In this document: positions 19,495 through 28,466 of the stretch, one piece after another
Layout: each line of letters opens with the position of its first letter
Numbering within the stretch: position 1 is the stretch's first letter
Source: UBA4782 sp034429195
GTDB taxonomy: Bacteria > Chloroflexota > Anaerolineae > Anaerolineales > Anaerolineaceae
Reading direction: 5' to 3'
Assembly (NCBI GenBank): GCA_034429195.1
Contig: DAOUGQ010000007.1
Coordinates: forward strand, 1 to 64,000
Length of the DNA: 64,000 nucleotides
Translations under genes and position numbers: made by a program
The notes under the pieces: generated by a model
Database searches by the model: none
The model's input: only the letters and a program-made list of their open reading frames with translations
What the model was told of the DNA's origin: nothing

Positions 19495-19570
19495 ATATTA
19501 GCAAATAACGGGCAAAATGTCAACTATTTGTACAGTTTTTGTTGACTTTTTGCATATTTTAATCTATACT
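19495..19570. promoter_or_regulatory. Divergent promoters sharing a four-repeat CarH-type operator
   Basis: Four adjacent 11-bp units lie at 19517-19527 (ATGTCAACTAT), 19528-19538 (TTGTACAGTTT), 19539-19549 (TTGTTGACTTT) and 19550-19560 (TTGCATATTTT). The plus promoter is TTGACT (19542-19547), 17 bp, TATACT (19565-19570). The minus promoter is TTGACA (19523-19518), 17 bp, TAATAT (19500-19495). Both -35 boxes lie inside the repeat array. In Thermus, CarH tetramers bind 11-bp direct repeats overlapping the -35 box and leave on illumination. Binding here is inferred from the layout and the adjacent carH-like gene. Confidence 0.75.
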
Positions 19571-19605
19571 AAATACATTCTATTGCCAACATCGAAGGAA
19601 GAAAT

Positions 19606-20931
19606 ATGATGATCAATAAAACACCTGTTTTCAATCTGAATGCCGTCCTTAAAGAAACCGGCTTAAAAGCCGAAGTACTTCGCGCTTGGGAAAGACGGTA
19701 TGGGTTACCCAATCCCCAGCGATCTACTGGGAAACACCGGTTGTATTCTCAATATGATGTAGAAACAATTAAGTGGTTGAGAGCACGTCAAAGGGAGGGG
19801 TTGAGTATTAGCAGGGCGGTAAACCTTTGGAAAGAGCTGATTGAGACAGATCGCGATCCTCTGACGGAATATCTCCAGGCGAAAGATTCTCCCTTACCGC
19901 TACTAAATGCTCAGGATACCCGCATAGACCTTATGCGAATCCAATGGCTTGATGCATGTATGAAATTCGATGAAATCAGGGCAGAAGGAATCTTAAACCA
20001 GGCATTTGCTTTATATCCGGTTGAAGCTGTCTGTATAGAGATCCTTCAAGATGGTTTGAAAACGATTGGAGATAGATGGTATACGGGAGGTGCTTCTGTT
20101 CAACAGGAACACTTTACAACTTCAATGGCGGTACGAAGGCTTGAAGCTCTTATCCTGGCAGCACCGAACCCAACCCGGCAGCAGACAATTCTGCTTGCCT
20201 GCCCTGCAGGTGAAAGGCATATTTTCCCAATATTATTGCTCTATTTGATCTTGCGTAGAAAGGGCTTCAATATCGTTTACCTCGGTGCAAATGTTCCGCT
20301 TGATCAAATGAAGGATACTATTGAATCCATACATCCAAACCTGATTGTTCTATCGGCACAAAGATTGTCATCTGCTGCTTCTGCAAAAAGTACTTTTGAA
20401 TCTTTGGCAGATTTAAATATTCCCCTTGCTTATGGTGGCTTGATCTTCAACCGTATTCCTGAATTACGGGATCGCATTCCTGCGTTATTTTTAGGGGAAA
20501 ATCTTGATCAAGCGATTCTGATGGTCGAAAACCTGGTAACAAAACAACAGGTTTTTTCAGCTTTTGAAACACAACCTGAGCCATTAAAGGATATTGCTGT
20601 CAGATTCGCTGAATTACGTCCTCTAATCGAAATGGCAGTGCATAAGGAAACGCAAAAGTATTCCAATCACTTAGAGTTCCTTGGTGTGGCAGATGACAAT
20701 TTTTTCTCAGGAATGATATCTGCTCTGGAATTGGGAAATCCTGCATTCATGGAATCTGATCTGATATGGCTGGACCAGTTTCTCATTGCAAGACAAATTT
20801 CGCAGCAACAAATAAACCAGTATTTATTAGCATATTGCCATGCAATTAAAAATATCCTGGGAGAGGATGGTCCTGTTATTACTACATGGCTTGATTCATA
20901 TTTATCGAAAAAAATGAAAGAGGTTGGATGA
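19606..20931 (+). CDS. carH: MerR-type B12-dependent photoreceptor repressor (CarH/LitR-like)
   Basis: 441 residues. The N-terminal MerR helix-turn-helix reads LKAEVLRAWERRYGLP through HRLYSQYDVETIKWL (residues 15-60). The four-helix B12-cap domain has the W-x(9)-EH signature in WYTGGASVQQEHFTT (about residues 162-176). The Rossmann B12-binding domain has CPAGERHIFPILL, where His supplies the lower axial ligand, and VYLGANVP. An extra ~110-residue C-terminal helical region is longer than in Thermus CarH. In the dark, adenosylcobalamin-loaded CarH tetramers repress; light splits the Co-C bond and releases DNA. It is first in an operon ending in photolyase, and it likely controls both its own and the divergent operon. 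Confidence 0.88.
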   Translation: MMINKTPVFNLNAVLKETGLKAEVLRAWERRYGLPNPQRSTGKHRLYSQYDVETIKWLRARQREGLSISRAVNLWKELIETDRDPLTEYLQAKDSPLPLLNAQDTRIDLMRIQWLDACMKFDEIRAEGILNQAFALYPVEAVCIEILQDGLKTIGDRWYTGGASVQQEHFTTSMAVRRLEALILAAPNPTRQQTILLACPAGERHIFPILLLYLILRRKGFNIVYLGANVPLDQMKDTIESIHPNLIVLSAQRLSSAASAKSTFESLADLNIPLAYGGLIFNRIPELRDRIPALFLGENLDQAILMVENLVTKQQVFSAFETQPEPLKDIAVRFAELRPLIEMAVHKETQKYSNHLEFLGVADDNFFSGMISALELGNPAFMESDLIWLDQFLIARQISQQQINQYLLAYCHAIKNILGEDGPVITTWLDSYLSKKMKEVG

Positions 20932-21533
20932 AAAATATTAAACGACTTAATTTTAAATCGCCAGCTCCAGATCTATCGCTTCTAGATACTTCACGAAATC
21001 CCATACAGTTATCTGCTTTATGGGCATCAAAACCTCTCTTATTGGCGTTTACAAGACACTTTGGATGCACTCAATGCAAGGAAATGCTTGATGAACTGGT
21101 TGCTGGAAAAGATCGTATCTTCCAGGCAGGATTAGATCTGGCAATTGTCACCCAGGGAACACCTGAAACGGCTGCACTTTTTGCAAAGGATTTTGCACCC
21201 GGTTTACGTGTATTGGCTGATCCCGAACGAAAAGCTTATGCAGCCTATGGATTGGAGCGGGGTAATCTTTTCCAGACTTTCCTGAACCTGAAAGTATGGG
21301 TTGCTATTTCCAGAGCACGTCAAAAAGGATACGCTGTTGAACCTCCTCCCGCTGGACAGGATGCCATGCAAATGTCAGGAACTTTTATTATCAGCACATC
21401 TGGGTACATAGAATTGCCATATTATTACGATCATATTGCAGACCATCCCCCATTGGATCTCTTATTAAGTGGAGTTCTATCGACGAATTGGAAGCAGCCT
21501 TTCAATGGGCCAGTTGGTGTTCGCGAAAAATAA
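20928..21533 (+). CDS. Peroxiredoxin-like family protein (AhpC/TSA)
   Basis: 201 residues with a thioredoxin fold: PAPDLSLLDTSRNPIQLSAL at the start, then LLAFTRHFGCTQCKEML with the redox CxxC (residues ~45-48), and later VLADPERKAYAAYGLERG. This is the peroxiredoxin-like AhpC/TSA group related to eukaryotic PRXL2 proteins. It may reduce peroxides or disulfides in the cytoplasm. Its ATG overlaps the carH stop (ATGA), so the two are translationally coupled. Unlike the divergent peroxiredoxin-like gene at 18081-18554, it has a plain cysteine in the first position. Confidence 0.85.
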   Translation: MKNIKRLNFKSPAPDLSLLDTSRNPIQLSALWASKPLLLAFTRHFGCTQCKEMLDELVAGKDRIFQAGLDLAIVTQGTPETAALFAKDFAPGLRVLADPERKAYAAYGLERGNLFQTFLNLKVWVAISRARQKGYAVEPPPAGQDAMQMSGTFIISTSGYIELPYYYDHIADHPPLDLLLSGVLSTNWKQPFNGPVGVREK

Positions 21534-21554
21534 ACATTATTGGAGTATCAAGTT

Positions 21555-22505
21555 ATGAAAAAAACCACCCTATTTATTATTATCATGATCAGCATTTCCA
21601 TGCTTCTTTCATCATGTAGCCCCAAAAGCACAGATATCAAAACCACTCCCATTCCTCAACAGTCAAATTTATTGATTGCTGAAGGAAGGGTGCAACCAGC
21701 GAAATATTTAGAACACTCTTTTAATATCTCTGGTCAGATAGCTGAAGTATTTGTGGCCGATGGTGAACATGTTACCAAGGGGCAAGAGCTTGTACGGTTA
21801 GAAAGCTCTTCGGAGGTTGACCTGGCACTGGCGAGGGCACAACAAGAACTATTGATTGCCCAACAGGCGATTGACACGATAAACTCTCAAGCCAATTTGC
21901 GCCTAGCGCAGGCTGAATTAGCTCTCCTTGACGCAAAAAAGGCACAAGAATCAGCACAAAATCGTTATGATGCTAATTCATCAGAAGAAAACAAAGTTGA
22001 ATTGGATATTGCCAATGCCAATCTGAAACTTGCAGAAGATGCTCAAGCCAAAATGGTTGCCAATAAGGGAATTGACCCCGATCTTATGGCTACTGCTGAA
22101 GCGCAATTCGTTTCTGCGCAGGCATCAGTGGCAAACGCTCAGGCTATTCTTGATGCATTGACTCTTAAAGCCGATATGGATGGAACTGTCATCGATTTGG
22201 ATTTACAACAAGGACAACGCGTGAACGCCGGAGCTGCAGTTCTTACCATTGCAGACCTATCCACCTGGATTGTAAAAACAGACAACTTAACTGAATTGAA
22301 TGTAATTTCTGTTGCTATTGGTGAAAAAGTGGAGGTTGTATTGGATGCCCTGCCTGATGTGAAACTGGAAGGTGAAGTAACAAACATCAATAAACGATAC
22401 GTTGAGCAACGTGGAGATATTACATACACAGTGACCATTCTTTTAACAAAAACCGATCCGAATATACGCTGGGGCATGACAGGCGCAGTTAAATTTTTGA
22501 AGTGA
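21555..22505 (+). CDS. HlyD/MacA-like periplasmic adaptor lipoprotein
   Basis: 316 residues from the ATG at 21555, chosen because TGGAG lies just before it and because MKKTTLFIIIMISISMLLSSC then forms a clean lipoprotein signal with lipobox LSSC. The mature part has a lipoyl-like half (EGRVQPAKYLEHSFNISGQI ... VADGEHVTKGQELVRLES), a long alanine/glutamine-rich coiled coil (residues ~85-185), the second lipoyl half (LKADMDGTVIDLDLQQGQRV) and a beta-barrel. It is the adaptor of the MacAB-type exporter made with the next two genes. Substrate unknown. Confidence 0.87.
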   Translation: MKKTTLFIIIMISISMLLSSCSPKSTDIKTTPIPQQSNLLIAEGRVQPAKYLEHSFNISGQIAEVFVADGEHVTKGQELVRLESSSEVDLALARAQQELLIAQQAIDTINSQANLRLAQAELALLDAKKAQESAQNRYDANSSEENKVELDIANANLKLAEDAQAKMVANKGIDPDLMATAEAQFVSAQASVANAQAILDALTLKADMDGTVIDLDLQQGQRVNAGAAVLTIADLSTWIVKTDNLTELNVISVAIGEKVEVVLDALPDVKLEGEVTNINKRYVEQRGDITYTVTILLTKTDPNIRWGMTGAVKFLK

Positions 22506-22524
22506 AATACTCCTGGAGTAAGCG

Positions 22525-23694
22525 ATGAAAACAGTGTTATCGATTTCAAGTTACCTGGCAGCGAAGGAAATCTGGAGAAATCGTGGGCGATTCTTATTAG
22601 TAAGCCTGGTTATTGCTCTCATTACTTTGCTGGTGTTGTTTATTGCGGCTTTGGGAGAAGGATTGGGCAATGGGAACCGTGAATACATTTCCAAGCTGGA
22701 TGCGCAATTGATCGTTTACCAGGCAAAATCTGATTATCTCATTCAGGCAAGCAGGCTTGGCAAAGATCGACTTGCTGCAATTCGCCGTGTGGAAGGGGTT
22801 GCAGATGCTGGAATGCTTGGCACTTCAAGCGTCACGTTAGTTTTACCAGAAAGTGAAACCCTAAAAATAGCTCTTCTTGGAGTGGAACCTGGCCATACTG
22901 GAGAGCCGCGTATTGTAGAAGGGCAACAACTCAGCACAGATAATGCAGATGAAGTGATTATTGACCGCAATACCGCAATCCGCAGTGGTTTACAGCTTGG
23001 AGATATGGTTACCATTCGCTTAACCCAGGGTACAAAAGATGAATTCTTCACCTTGAAGATTGTAGGAATTACTGATGGTCAACAATATTCTCTCCAACCA
23101 TCCATATTTGCTCCATTTTTTACTTGGGACCGTGTTCGACCCAAATCTGAAGCGGAAGTGAACAGTACTACTACTATTGCAAATGTGATCCTTGTCAGAA
23201 TTTCTGACCCAACTCAAATAGATGTAATCCGTCAGCGGCTGGAATCACAGGTGAACAATGTTGAGACAGCAACATTGAAAGAAGCGATTCAGGCTCTTCC
23301 AGGATATTCTGCACAACAAAGCACACTGAATACACAAGGCGGATTTACCCTCTTTATTGGGATCCTGGTGATTGGAGGTTTCTTTCAAATTCAAATCCTC
23401 CAGAAGGTTCCTCAAATTGGTGTATTAAAAGCCATTGGTGCCACCAATCCGGTTGTGGCTGCAGCAGCAATTATCCAAATAGTTATTGTAACCACAGTGG
23501 GTGTTCTGATTGGTGGAATTTTAACTTTCCTGTTTTCATTATCATTCCCCCCTACCGTACCAATCGTTTTCAATGGGACAACATCCACTTTTGCGATTGT
23601 TGCTCTGCTTCTTATTGGCCCATTGGGTGGCTTGGTTTCAATACGTTATGCAATTCGAATTGAGCCTCTAAAAGCTTTAGGACTGACTTCTTAA
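22525..23694 (+). CDS. MacB/FtsX-type ABC exporter permease
   Basis: 389 residues: one N-terminal transmembrane helix (FLLVSLVIALITLLVLFIAAL), a large extracytoplasmic MacB-core domain (about residues 50-255), and three C-terminal helices starting at GGFTLFIGILVIGGFF, with the IGVLKAIGATNPVV motif that contacts the ATPase. This is the FtsX-like permease of type VII ABC systems, which move substrates mechanically from the periplasm or outer leaflet. It follows the adaptor by 19 bp and its TAA overlaps the ATPase start by one base. Substrate unknown; a lipid or tetrapyrrole toxic in light is a speculation from the CarH context. Confidence 0.88.
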   Translation: MKTVLSISSYLAAKEIWRNRGRFLLVSLVIALITLLVLFIAALGEGLGNGNREYISKLDAQLIVYQAKSDYLIQASRLGKDRLAAIRRVEGVADAGMLGTSSVTLVLPESETLKIALLGVEPGHTGEPRIVEGQQLSTDNADEVIIDRNTAIRSGLQLGDMVTIRLTQGTKDEFFTLKIVGITDGQQYSLQPSIFAPFFTWDRVRPKSEAEVNSTTTIANVILVRISDPTQIDVIRQRLESQVNNVETATLKEAIQALPGYSAQQSTLNTQGGFTLFIGILVIGGFFQIQILQKVPQIGVLKAIGATNPVVAAAAIIQIVIVTTVGVLIGGILTFLFSLSFPPTVPIVFNGTTSTFAIVALLLIGPLGGLVSIRYAIRIEPLKALGLTS

Positions 23695-24434
23695 TGGATA
23701 TAACTATGACAGTACACGCACTTGAAACAAAATCAGTAGTAAAAACTTATCAGAGTGATTTTGGTACCATTTACGCCGTTGCAGATGTTTCTCTCCAGGT
23801 TACTAATGGCGAATTTGTGGCACTTGTTGGCCCCAGTGGTTCAGGAAAAACCACCATGCTTTCTATCCTTGCTGCACTGCTTAAACCTACTTCTGGTCAA
23901 ATTCTTATTGATGGGCAGGATGTATCAAATATGAGTGATATCGAACGGGTTGCGATGCGCCGCGAAAAAATCGGTTTCACATTCCAGGCGAATAATCTTG
24001 TTCCTTATTTAAATGCAGTAGAGAATGTTGAACTAATGCTGCGATTGAACAACAAGCTTGATAAAGCTGGAAAATTGCGTGCCCGAGAATTGCTTGCCCG
24101 TCTTGGGCTTGAAGAACGGCTGTACAACCTTCCAGGGCAAATGTCGGGAGGGCAACAGCAAAGGGTGGCAATCGCCCGTGCACTGATCCATAACCCCAGC
24201 CTTGTATTAGCAGATGAACCTACTGCCAGTCTGGATACTGAACGTGCCTATCAGGCTGTCGAAACCTTCGCAGGATTGATCCACGAGCAAAACCGTGCAG
24301 GGATCATGGTCACACACGATCTGCGCATGTGTGAATTTGTTGACCGTGTTCTGCAAATGCAGGATGGGAAACTGGTACATGAATATCAAGGGCATGAAGA
24401 GATCATGAGATTTATCAACAACAGTAGGAACTAA
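23694..24434 (+). CDS. MacB/LolD-type ABC exporter ATP-binding protein
   Basis: 246 residues with all ATPase motifs: Walker A GPSGSGKTTML (about residue 45), the Q-loop TFQANNLVP, signature MSGGQQQRVAIARAL, Walker B LVLADEPTASLD and the switch His in VTHDLRM. It pairs with the FtsX-type permease directly upstream, whose stop codon shares its first base. The ATG at 23694 and another five codons later (MTVHALETKS) are both possible. It sits in the light-regulated operon between the exporter genes and photolyase. Confidence 0.92.
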   Translation: MDITMTVHALETKSVVKTYQSDFGTIYAVADVSLQVTNGEFVALVGPSGSGKTTMLSILAALLKPTSGQILIDGQDVSNMSDIERVAMRREKIGFTFQANNLVPYLNAVENVELMLRLNNKLDKAGKLRARELLARLGLEERLYNLPGQMSGGQQQRVAIARALIHNPSLVLADEPTASLDTERAYQAVETFAGLIHEQNRAGIMVTHDLRMCEFVDRVLQMQDGKLVHEYQGHEEIMRFINNSRN

Positions 24435-24483
24435 CAGGAATTCACGATTGTGACATCTTCTGCAATATTAAAGTGAGTCTCTC

Positions 24484-25863
24484 ATGAATATCTGGTGGAT
24501 ACGACGAGATTTGCGCCTTACGGATAATCAGGCGTTCCATGAAGCTTTGAAATATGGCGAAAAGGTTTTACCCCTCTTTATCCTGGATAAACATCTTCTG
24601 AAATCTCATGCTGAAAAGCGCCAGGCGTTTCTATTTTCGGGATTACATTCTCTTAAGCAGGATCTACAAAGACTGGGATCAGATTTAATTATCCGTAAGG
24701 GCGATCCTGAAACAGAAATACTTCGGTTAGTGGAAGAGTATCCTATACAGAAGATCTTTGCCGAAGAAGATATTACTCCTTATGCCCGCCGACGGGATCA
24801 TTCCATAGCACAAAGAATTGACCTACATCTTGTTCATGGTATTGGTGTGCATCCCCCATATGCGGTAACCCGAATGGACGGGAAACCATATAATGTTTTT
24901 ACTCCTTATAGCAGAGCATGGAAAGCTTTTCCATTTTTAGATACTCTCTCTGTCCTTCCAGCTCCGGTTGTCCTCTCGCCAATTCCCAACTTGCCTTCAG
25001 AAGAAATCCCAGAGCTGCCAAATTCATCTTTATTTCCAGCAAATGAACAGGAAGCGATTCGCCGGCTGAATTCCTTTCTGGATGAACGCATCTTTGCATA
25101 CAGCGATTCACGCAACCGGTTGGATGAAGAAGGAACTTCTGCCCTTTCTCCTTACCTTCATTTTGGTATGCTTTCACCCCGCCTGGTTTATAATGAGGCA
25201 ATACAAGCCTGGAAAAACTCACATGATGCGATTGCCAGAGCTGGGTGTGAAACCTGGATCAATGAACTCATCTGGCGCGAATTTTATCAATCCATTCTTT
25301 GGCATTTTCCTGAAGCACTATCTCAATCCCTTAAGGCTGCTTTTCGAAATATTGTCTGGCGTTATGCCCCTGAGGAATTTATCGCCTGGCAAGAAGGGAA
25401 CACTGGTTATCCCATTGTAGATGCCGCAATGCGACAACTGGCTTCAACTGGATGGATTCATAATCGAGCGCGTATGATAACGGCATCTTTTCTCGTCAAG
25501 CATCTCCTGATCAATTGGCAGGAAGGGGAACGGTGGTTTATGCGATCGCTTATTGATGGTGATCTGGCTGCAAATAATGGCGGGTGGCAATGGGTGGCTG
25601 GAACAGGAACAGATGCTGTTCCCTATTTCCGGATTTTCAATCCAGTTACCCAGGGAGAAAAATTCGACCCGCAAGGAAAATATGTTAGAAAATGGATCCC
25701 AGAGTTAGCGAATGTACCTGCAAAATTCATTCATAAACCCTGGGAAATGCCCACAGCTGAACAGCAAAAATACCATGTAGTCATTGGTCAAGATTATCCT
25801 GCGCCAATAGTTGACCATCGTATAGCTCGAGAACGTGCGTTACAAATGTACAAAAAAGAGTGA
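24484..25863 (+). CDS. phr: Deoxyribodipyrimidine photolyase
   Basis: 459 residues. The N-terminal antenna domain begins NIWWIRRDLRLTDNQAFHEAL. The C-terminal FAD-binding helical domain includes SDSRNRLDEEGTSALSPYLHFG, ETWINELIWREFYQSILW, HNRARMITASFLVKHLLINW and the DLAANNGGWQWVAGTGTDA/FNPVTQGEKFDPQG signature of class I cyclobutane pyrimidine dimer photolyases. It repairs UV lesions using blue light. As the last gene of the CarH operon (49 bp after the ABC ATPase), it would be made when light lifts repression, a logical pairing. A weak extra promoter in the 49-bp gap cannot be excluded. Confidence 0.95.
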   Translation: MNIWWIRRDLRLTDNQAFHEALKYGEKVLPLFILDKHLLKSHAEKRQAFLFSGLHSLKQDLQRLGSDLIIRKGDPETEILRLVEEYPIQKIFAEEDITPYARRRDHSIAQRIDLHLVHGIGVHPPYAVTRMDGKPYNVFTPYSRAWKAFPFLDTLSVLPAPVVLSPIPNLPSEEIPELPNSSLFPANEQEAIRRLNSFLDERIFAYSDSRNRLDEEGTSALSPYLHFGMLSPRLVYNEAIQAWKNSHDAIARAGCETWINELIWREFYQSILWHFPEALSQSLKAAFRNIVWRYAPEEFIAWQEGNTGYPIVDAAMRQLASTGWIHNRARMITASFLVKHLLINWQEGERWFMRSLIDGDLAANNGGWQWVAGTGTDAVPYFRIFNPVTQGEKFDPQGKYVRKWIPELANVPAKFIHKPWEMPTAEQQKYHVVIGQDYPAPIVDHRIARERALQMYKKE

Positions 25864-25883
25864 AGAACAAGTATAAAATACCA

Positions 25884-26588
25884 TCAGATTAGTCCATGCT
25901 GTTTTAACAGTTCTTCATCATGGAGAATCTCGCTCGACCTGCCATCCGCCACAACTCTACCCTGGTCAAGGATGATCACTCTTGGAGTGAGCAATTCGGC
26001 CATTGCCAGGTCATGAGTGGCGATCAACATGGTTTGAGGAAGTCCAGTTAGAAGCTCGATCAATTCTCTTCGGGCTCGCGGGTCTAAACCAGCTGTTGGT
26101 TCATCAAATACCAAAATCTGAGGCTGCATGGAAAGAACAGTGGCAATCGCGATTCGTTTCTTTTCCCCACTACTTAGATGATAAGGATTCCGAGATACAT
26201 AATCACGCATACCAACATCAGATAGTGCTTTTTCAACTCTCTGCTGTACTTCTTGCTTCTGCAGCCCTTGATAGATAGGCCCGAATGCTACATCTTCATA
26301 AACTGTAGGAGAAAATAGCTGATCATCGGGATTTTGAAACACTACACCTACCATTGATCGGATCTGGTTCAGAGTTTTTTTCTGAACTGGTAAACCATCT
26401 ATATAAATCTGCCCCTGACCTGTATAAATGCCATTTAAATGCATGAGAAAGGTCGATTTTCCTGCACCATTTGTACCTACAAGAGAAATTTTCTCACCTC
26501 TTTCAACCTGTAAATTGATATGATGTAATGCCTGTTTACCATCAGGATAAGTAAATGACAGATGGTCTATCTCAATAAAGTGCGACAA
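25884..26588 (-). CDS. nikO: ECF-type nickel/cobalt transporter ATP-binding subunit
   Basis: 234 residues with Walker A GTNGAGKSTFL, Q-loop VFQNPDDQLF, signature LSSGEKKRIAIATVL, Walker B ILVFDEPTAGLD and ATHDLAM. The VFQNPDDQLFSPTV motif is typical of CbiO/NikO-type ECF ATPases. It is last in a nikMN-nikQ-nikO operon with 3- and 5-bp gaps. It powers uptake of Ni2+ or Co2+ across the cytoplasmic membrane; the sequence alone does not tell which metal. cbiO would be the name if cobalt. Confidence 0.88.
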   Translation of the reverse strand: MSHFIEIDHLSFTYPDGKQALHHINLQVERGEKISLVGTNGAGKSTFLMHLNGIYTGQGQIYIDGLPVQKKTLNQIRSMVGVVFQNPDDQLFSPTVYEDVAFGPIYQGLQKQEVQQRVEKALSDVGMRDYVSRNPYHLSSGEKKRIAIATVLSMQPQILVFDEPTAGLDPRARRELIELLTGLPQTMLIATHDLAMAELLTPRVIILDQGRVVADGRSSEILHDEELLKQHGLI

Positions 26589-26591
26589 CTA

Positions 26592-27383
26592 TCAACCTCC
26601 CGTTAACATTCCTATTAACCAGATTAGAAAGATAAAACACATACCTAATAAGATCGTTTGCCGGTGATCTTTCGAAAGTGGCTTTCTCTCCCCAGAGGGA
26701 AGTTCACCTGTGTATCCTCTTGAAAGCATGGCAGAATAAACACGGTCACTTCTTTCAATAGAGCGTAAGAAGAGTGTACCAGCCATTCCTCCTGTGACAT
26801 TGGCTCTCCATAATAAGGTGCCTCCTGTTCGCTTTGTTTCAAGCAAACTTGCACTACGGCTGGCACGCGCGTATGTCATTGTCTTGGCTTCATCAACGAT
26901 GACGAATAGATATCGCCACATTAACCCAATAATTGCCACCAAAAGATCAGGGATTCTTACTTGCTTGAGGGCAGTCAACAAATCAGGGAACCGGGTGGTT
27001 GCAGCCAACAGAATAGCCGCCTGTATTGAAATCCATGATTTCAAACCAATGCTGATAAACCGTAAAGCACCTTCTGAACTGATTGCCAGGTTCCATCCGG
27101 GAATAATTTGCCAGATCAATCGTGGCTCGGAACCTGTGAAAAGAAGAGGAATGGCAGCCAGAATAAATGGAAGAGCAATAAAAGCTCGTTTAAAAACAAA
27201 CCAGATTCCCAGATGTGAAAGGATCGCCATTGATATTGGGATTACCAGAAATAAAATATAAGCTGGCCAGGCTGCTGTGGGAGACAGACTGATAAAAATG
27301 ATAAATGCAAGAGTAAGAATCAGCTTTACTCTTGCATCCATTCGATGGATCAGGCTATTTCGATGGGAATACAACTCGGGCAT
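26592..27383 (-). CDS. nikQ: ECF-type nickel/cobalt transporter T component
   Basis: 263 residues with about six membrane helices and the two cytoplasmic coupling motifs of ECF T proteins, AxARASRSASLLETKR and MLSRGYTGELP, which dock the ATPase. The N-terminus HRMDARVKLILTLAFIIF is also characteristic. It couples the NikO ATPase to the metal-binding M component encoded just upstream. Middle gene of a three-gene operon under the divergent Fur-family regulator. Confidence 0.87.
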   Translation of the reverse strand: MPELYSHRNSLIHRMDARVKLILTLAFIIFISLSPTAAWPAYILFLVIPISMAILSHLGIWFVFKRAFIALPFILAAIPLLFTGSEPRLIWQIIPGWNLAISSEGALRFISIGLKSWISIQAAILLAATTRFPDLLTALKQVRIPDLLVAIIGLMWRYLFVIVDEAKTMTYARASRSASLLETKRTGGTLLWRANVTGGMAGTLFLRSIERSDRVYSAMLSRGYTGELPSGERKPLSKDHRQTILLGMCFIFLIWLIGMLTGG

Positions 27384-27388
27384 AACTT

Positions 27389-28354
27389 CTACCTGGATAT
27401 CTCTCTTTGTTTCTTAACCTTCTTTTCAGCATGTGCAACACCAAAAGAAATTCCAAAAACAATTACTGTACCGATGATCCCAGCAATGACCGTCGCTAAT
27501 GTTGTGTTTGATATACCTGGCATGGTGTAATCAGGAATGATGGTATAGACAGAATCCTTTGCTGCATCAAGAAATCCTTTTTGTTCTGCTACCCATTCCA
27601 GACCATCGGGATGGCTGGACGCAAGCGGTGAGAGGATTGCCAGAACCAGCGCAAGGATACTTCCACCAATCAGGATTCCTTTATCACTACCAACATTTGA
27701 TGCGTCAGCTACGAGCAGATCCTTGCGCGAAGCATATATCAAGGTCAATGCTCCTATTGTGATCAACCCTTCTCCAATACCAATGAGTACATGAATAGCT
27801 GCCATCGCAGGAACAGCAATATTCGCAGGAGAAGTCCCGGAAAGTGCCAGCTCAAGCGCGCAGGCTAATGAAGCAAGAAAAATTGATGACCAGGCTGCAA
27901 GAAATCCTGAAACGAAAATATTTCTGATAAGTTTGTTTACCAGGGTATAAACAGCATAGGATACAAAAACCCCAATGATCGCCATGTTAAAAATATTAGT
28001 ACCCAGAGCCAGCACCCCCCCATCCTGGAACAAAATTGCCTGCACAGACACTACGGATGTCATCACCAGTACAGCTGGCCAGGGGCCAAGCAGGATGGTT
28101 GCAATTGCGGCTCCCAATAAGTGTCCTGATGTACCTCCGGTCACGCTAAAGTTGAGCATCTGTCCAGCAAAAATGGCAGCAGCTAAAACACCCATTAAGG
28201 GTACCTGGCGCTCACCCAACAGACGACTTGTTTTTTTAAGTGCAATTCCAATGACAATAATTGAAATGATCCAGAATATGATCGATACTGAAATGGAAAG
28301 AAAACCATCAGGTATATGCATGGCTTGATCAGATGCGATTGGTGCAGGCAACAT
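27389..28354 (-). CDS. nikM: ECF-type nickel/cobalt substrate component with C-terminal PDGLE domain
   Basis: 321 residues. After an 11-residue leader comes MHIPDGFLS, the N-terminus whose His ligates the metal in CbiM/NikM structures; the family normally begins exactly there. AGGAG stands before the longer ATG (28354), not before the internal one (28321), so the leader may be trimmed or the true start is 28321. Seven membrane helices follow, with GGTSGHLLGA (the second metal-site His). The C-terminus has SSHPDGLEWVAEQKGF, a fused PDGLE (CbiN/NikN-like) domain. Nickel would suit the LarA-family enzyme later in the window; cobalt would suit the B12 photoreceptor. Confidence 0.88.
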   Translation of the reverse strand: MLPAPIASDQAMHIPDGFLSISVSIIFWIISIIVIGIALKKTSRLLGERQVPLMGVLAAAIFAGQMLNFSVTGGTSGHLLGAAIATILLGPWPAVLVMTSVVSVQAILFQDGGVLALGTNIFNMAIIGVFVSYAVYTLVNKLIRNIFVSGFLAAWSSIFLASLACALELALSGTSPANIAVPAMAAIHVLIGIGEGLITIGALTLIYASRKDLLVADASNVGSDKGILIGGSILALVLAILSPLASSHPDGLEWVAEQKGFLDAAKDSVYTIIPDYTMPGISNTTLATVIAGIIGTVIVFGISFGVAHAEKKVKKQREISR

Positions 28355-28406
28355 AATTTTCTCCTGTTTCCCTGGAAGTGATAGAATGATAAGAAAACCT
28401 AGAGTT

Positions 28407-28445
28407 ATTATAATATATTATTTGCATTTGCAAATTTTTGCATTA
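28407..28445. promoter_or_regulatory. Candidate operator/promoters between nikM and the Fur-family gene
   Basis: The palindrome ATTTGCAAAT (28426-28435) is flanked by further TTTGCA/TGCA half-sites from 28421 to 28444. TATAAT boxes occur on both strands around 28407-28414. On the minus strand TTTGCA lies 16 bp upstream of TATAAT, so the operator would cover the -35 of the nik promoter. This is the usual position for a Fur/Zur/Nur-type repressor site. The divergent regulator gene starts 22 bp further on. Confidence 0.5.
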
Positions 28446-28466
28446 TCACATTTAAAGGGTGACAAA

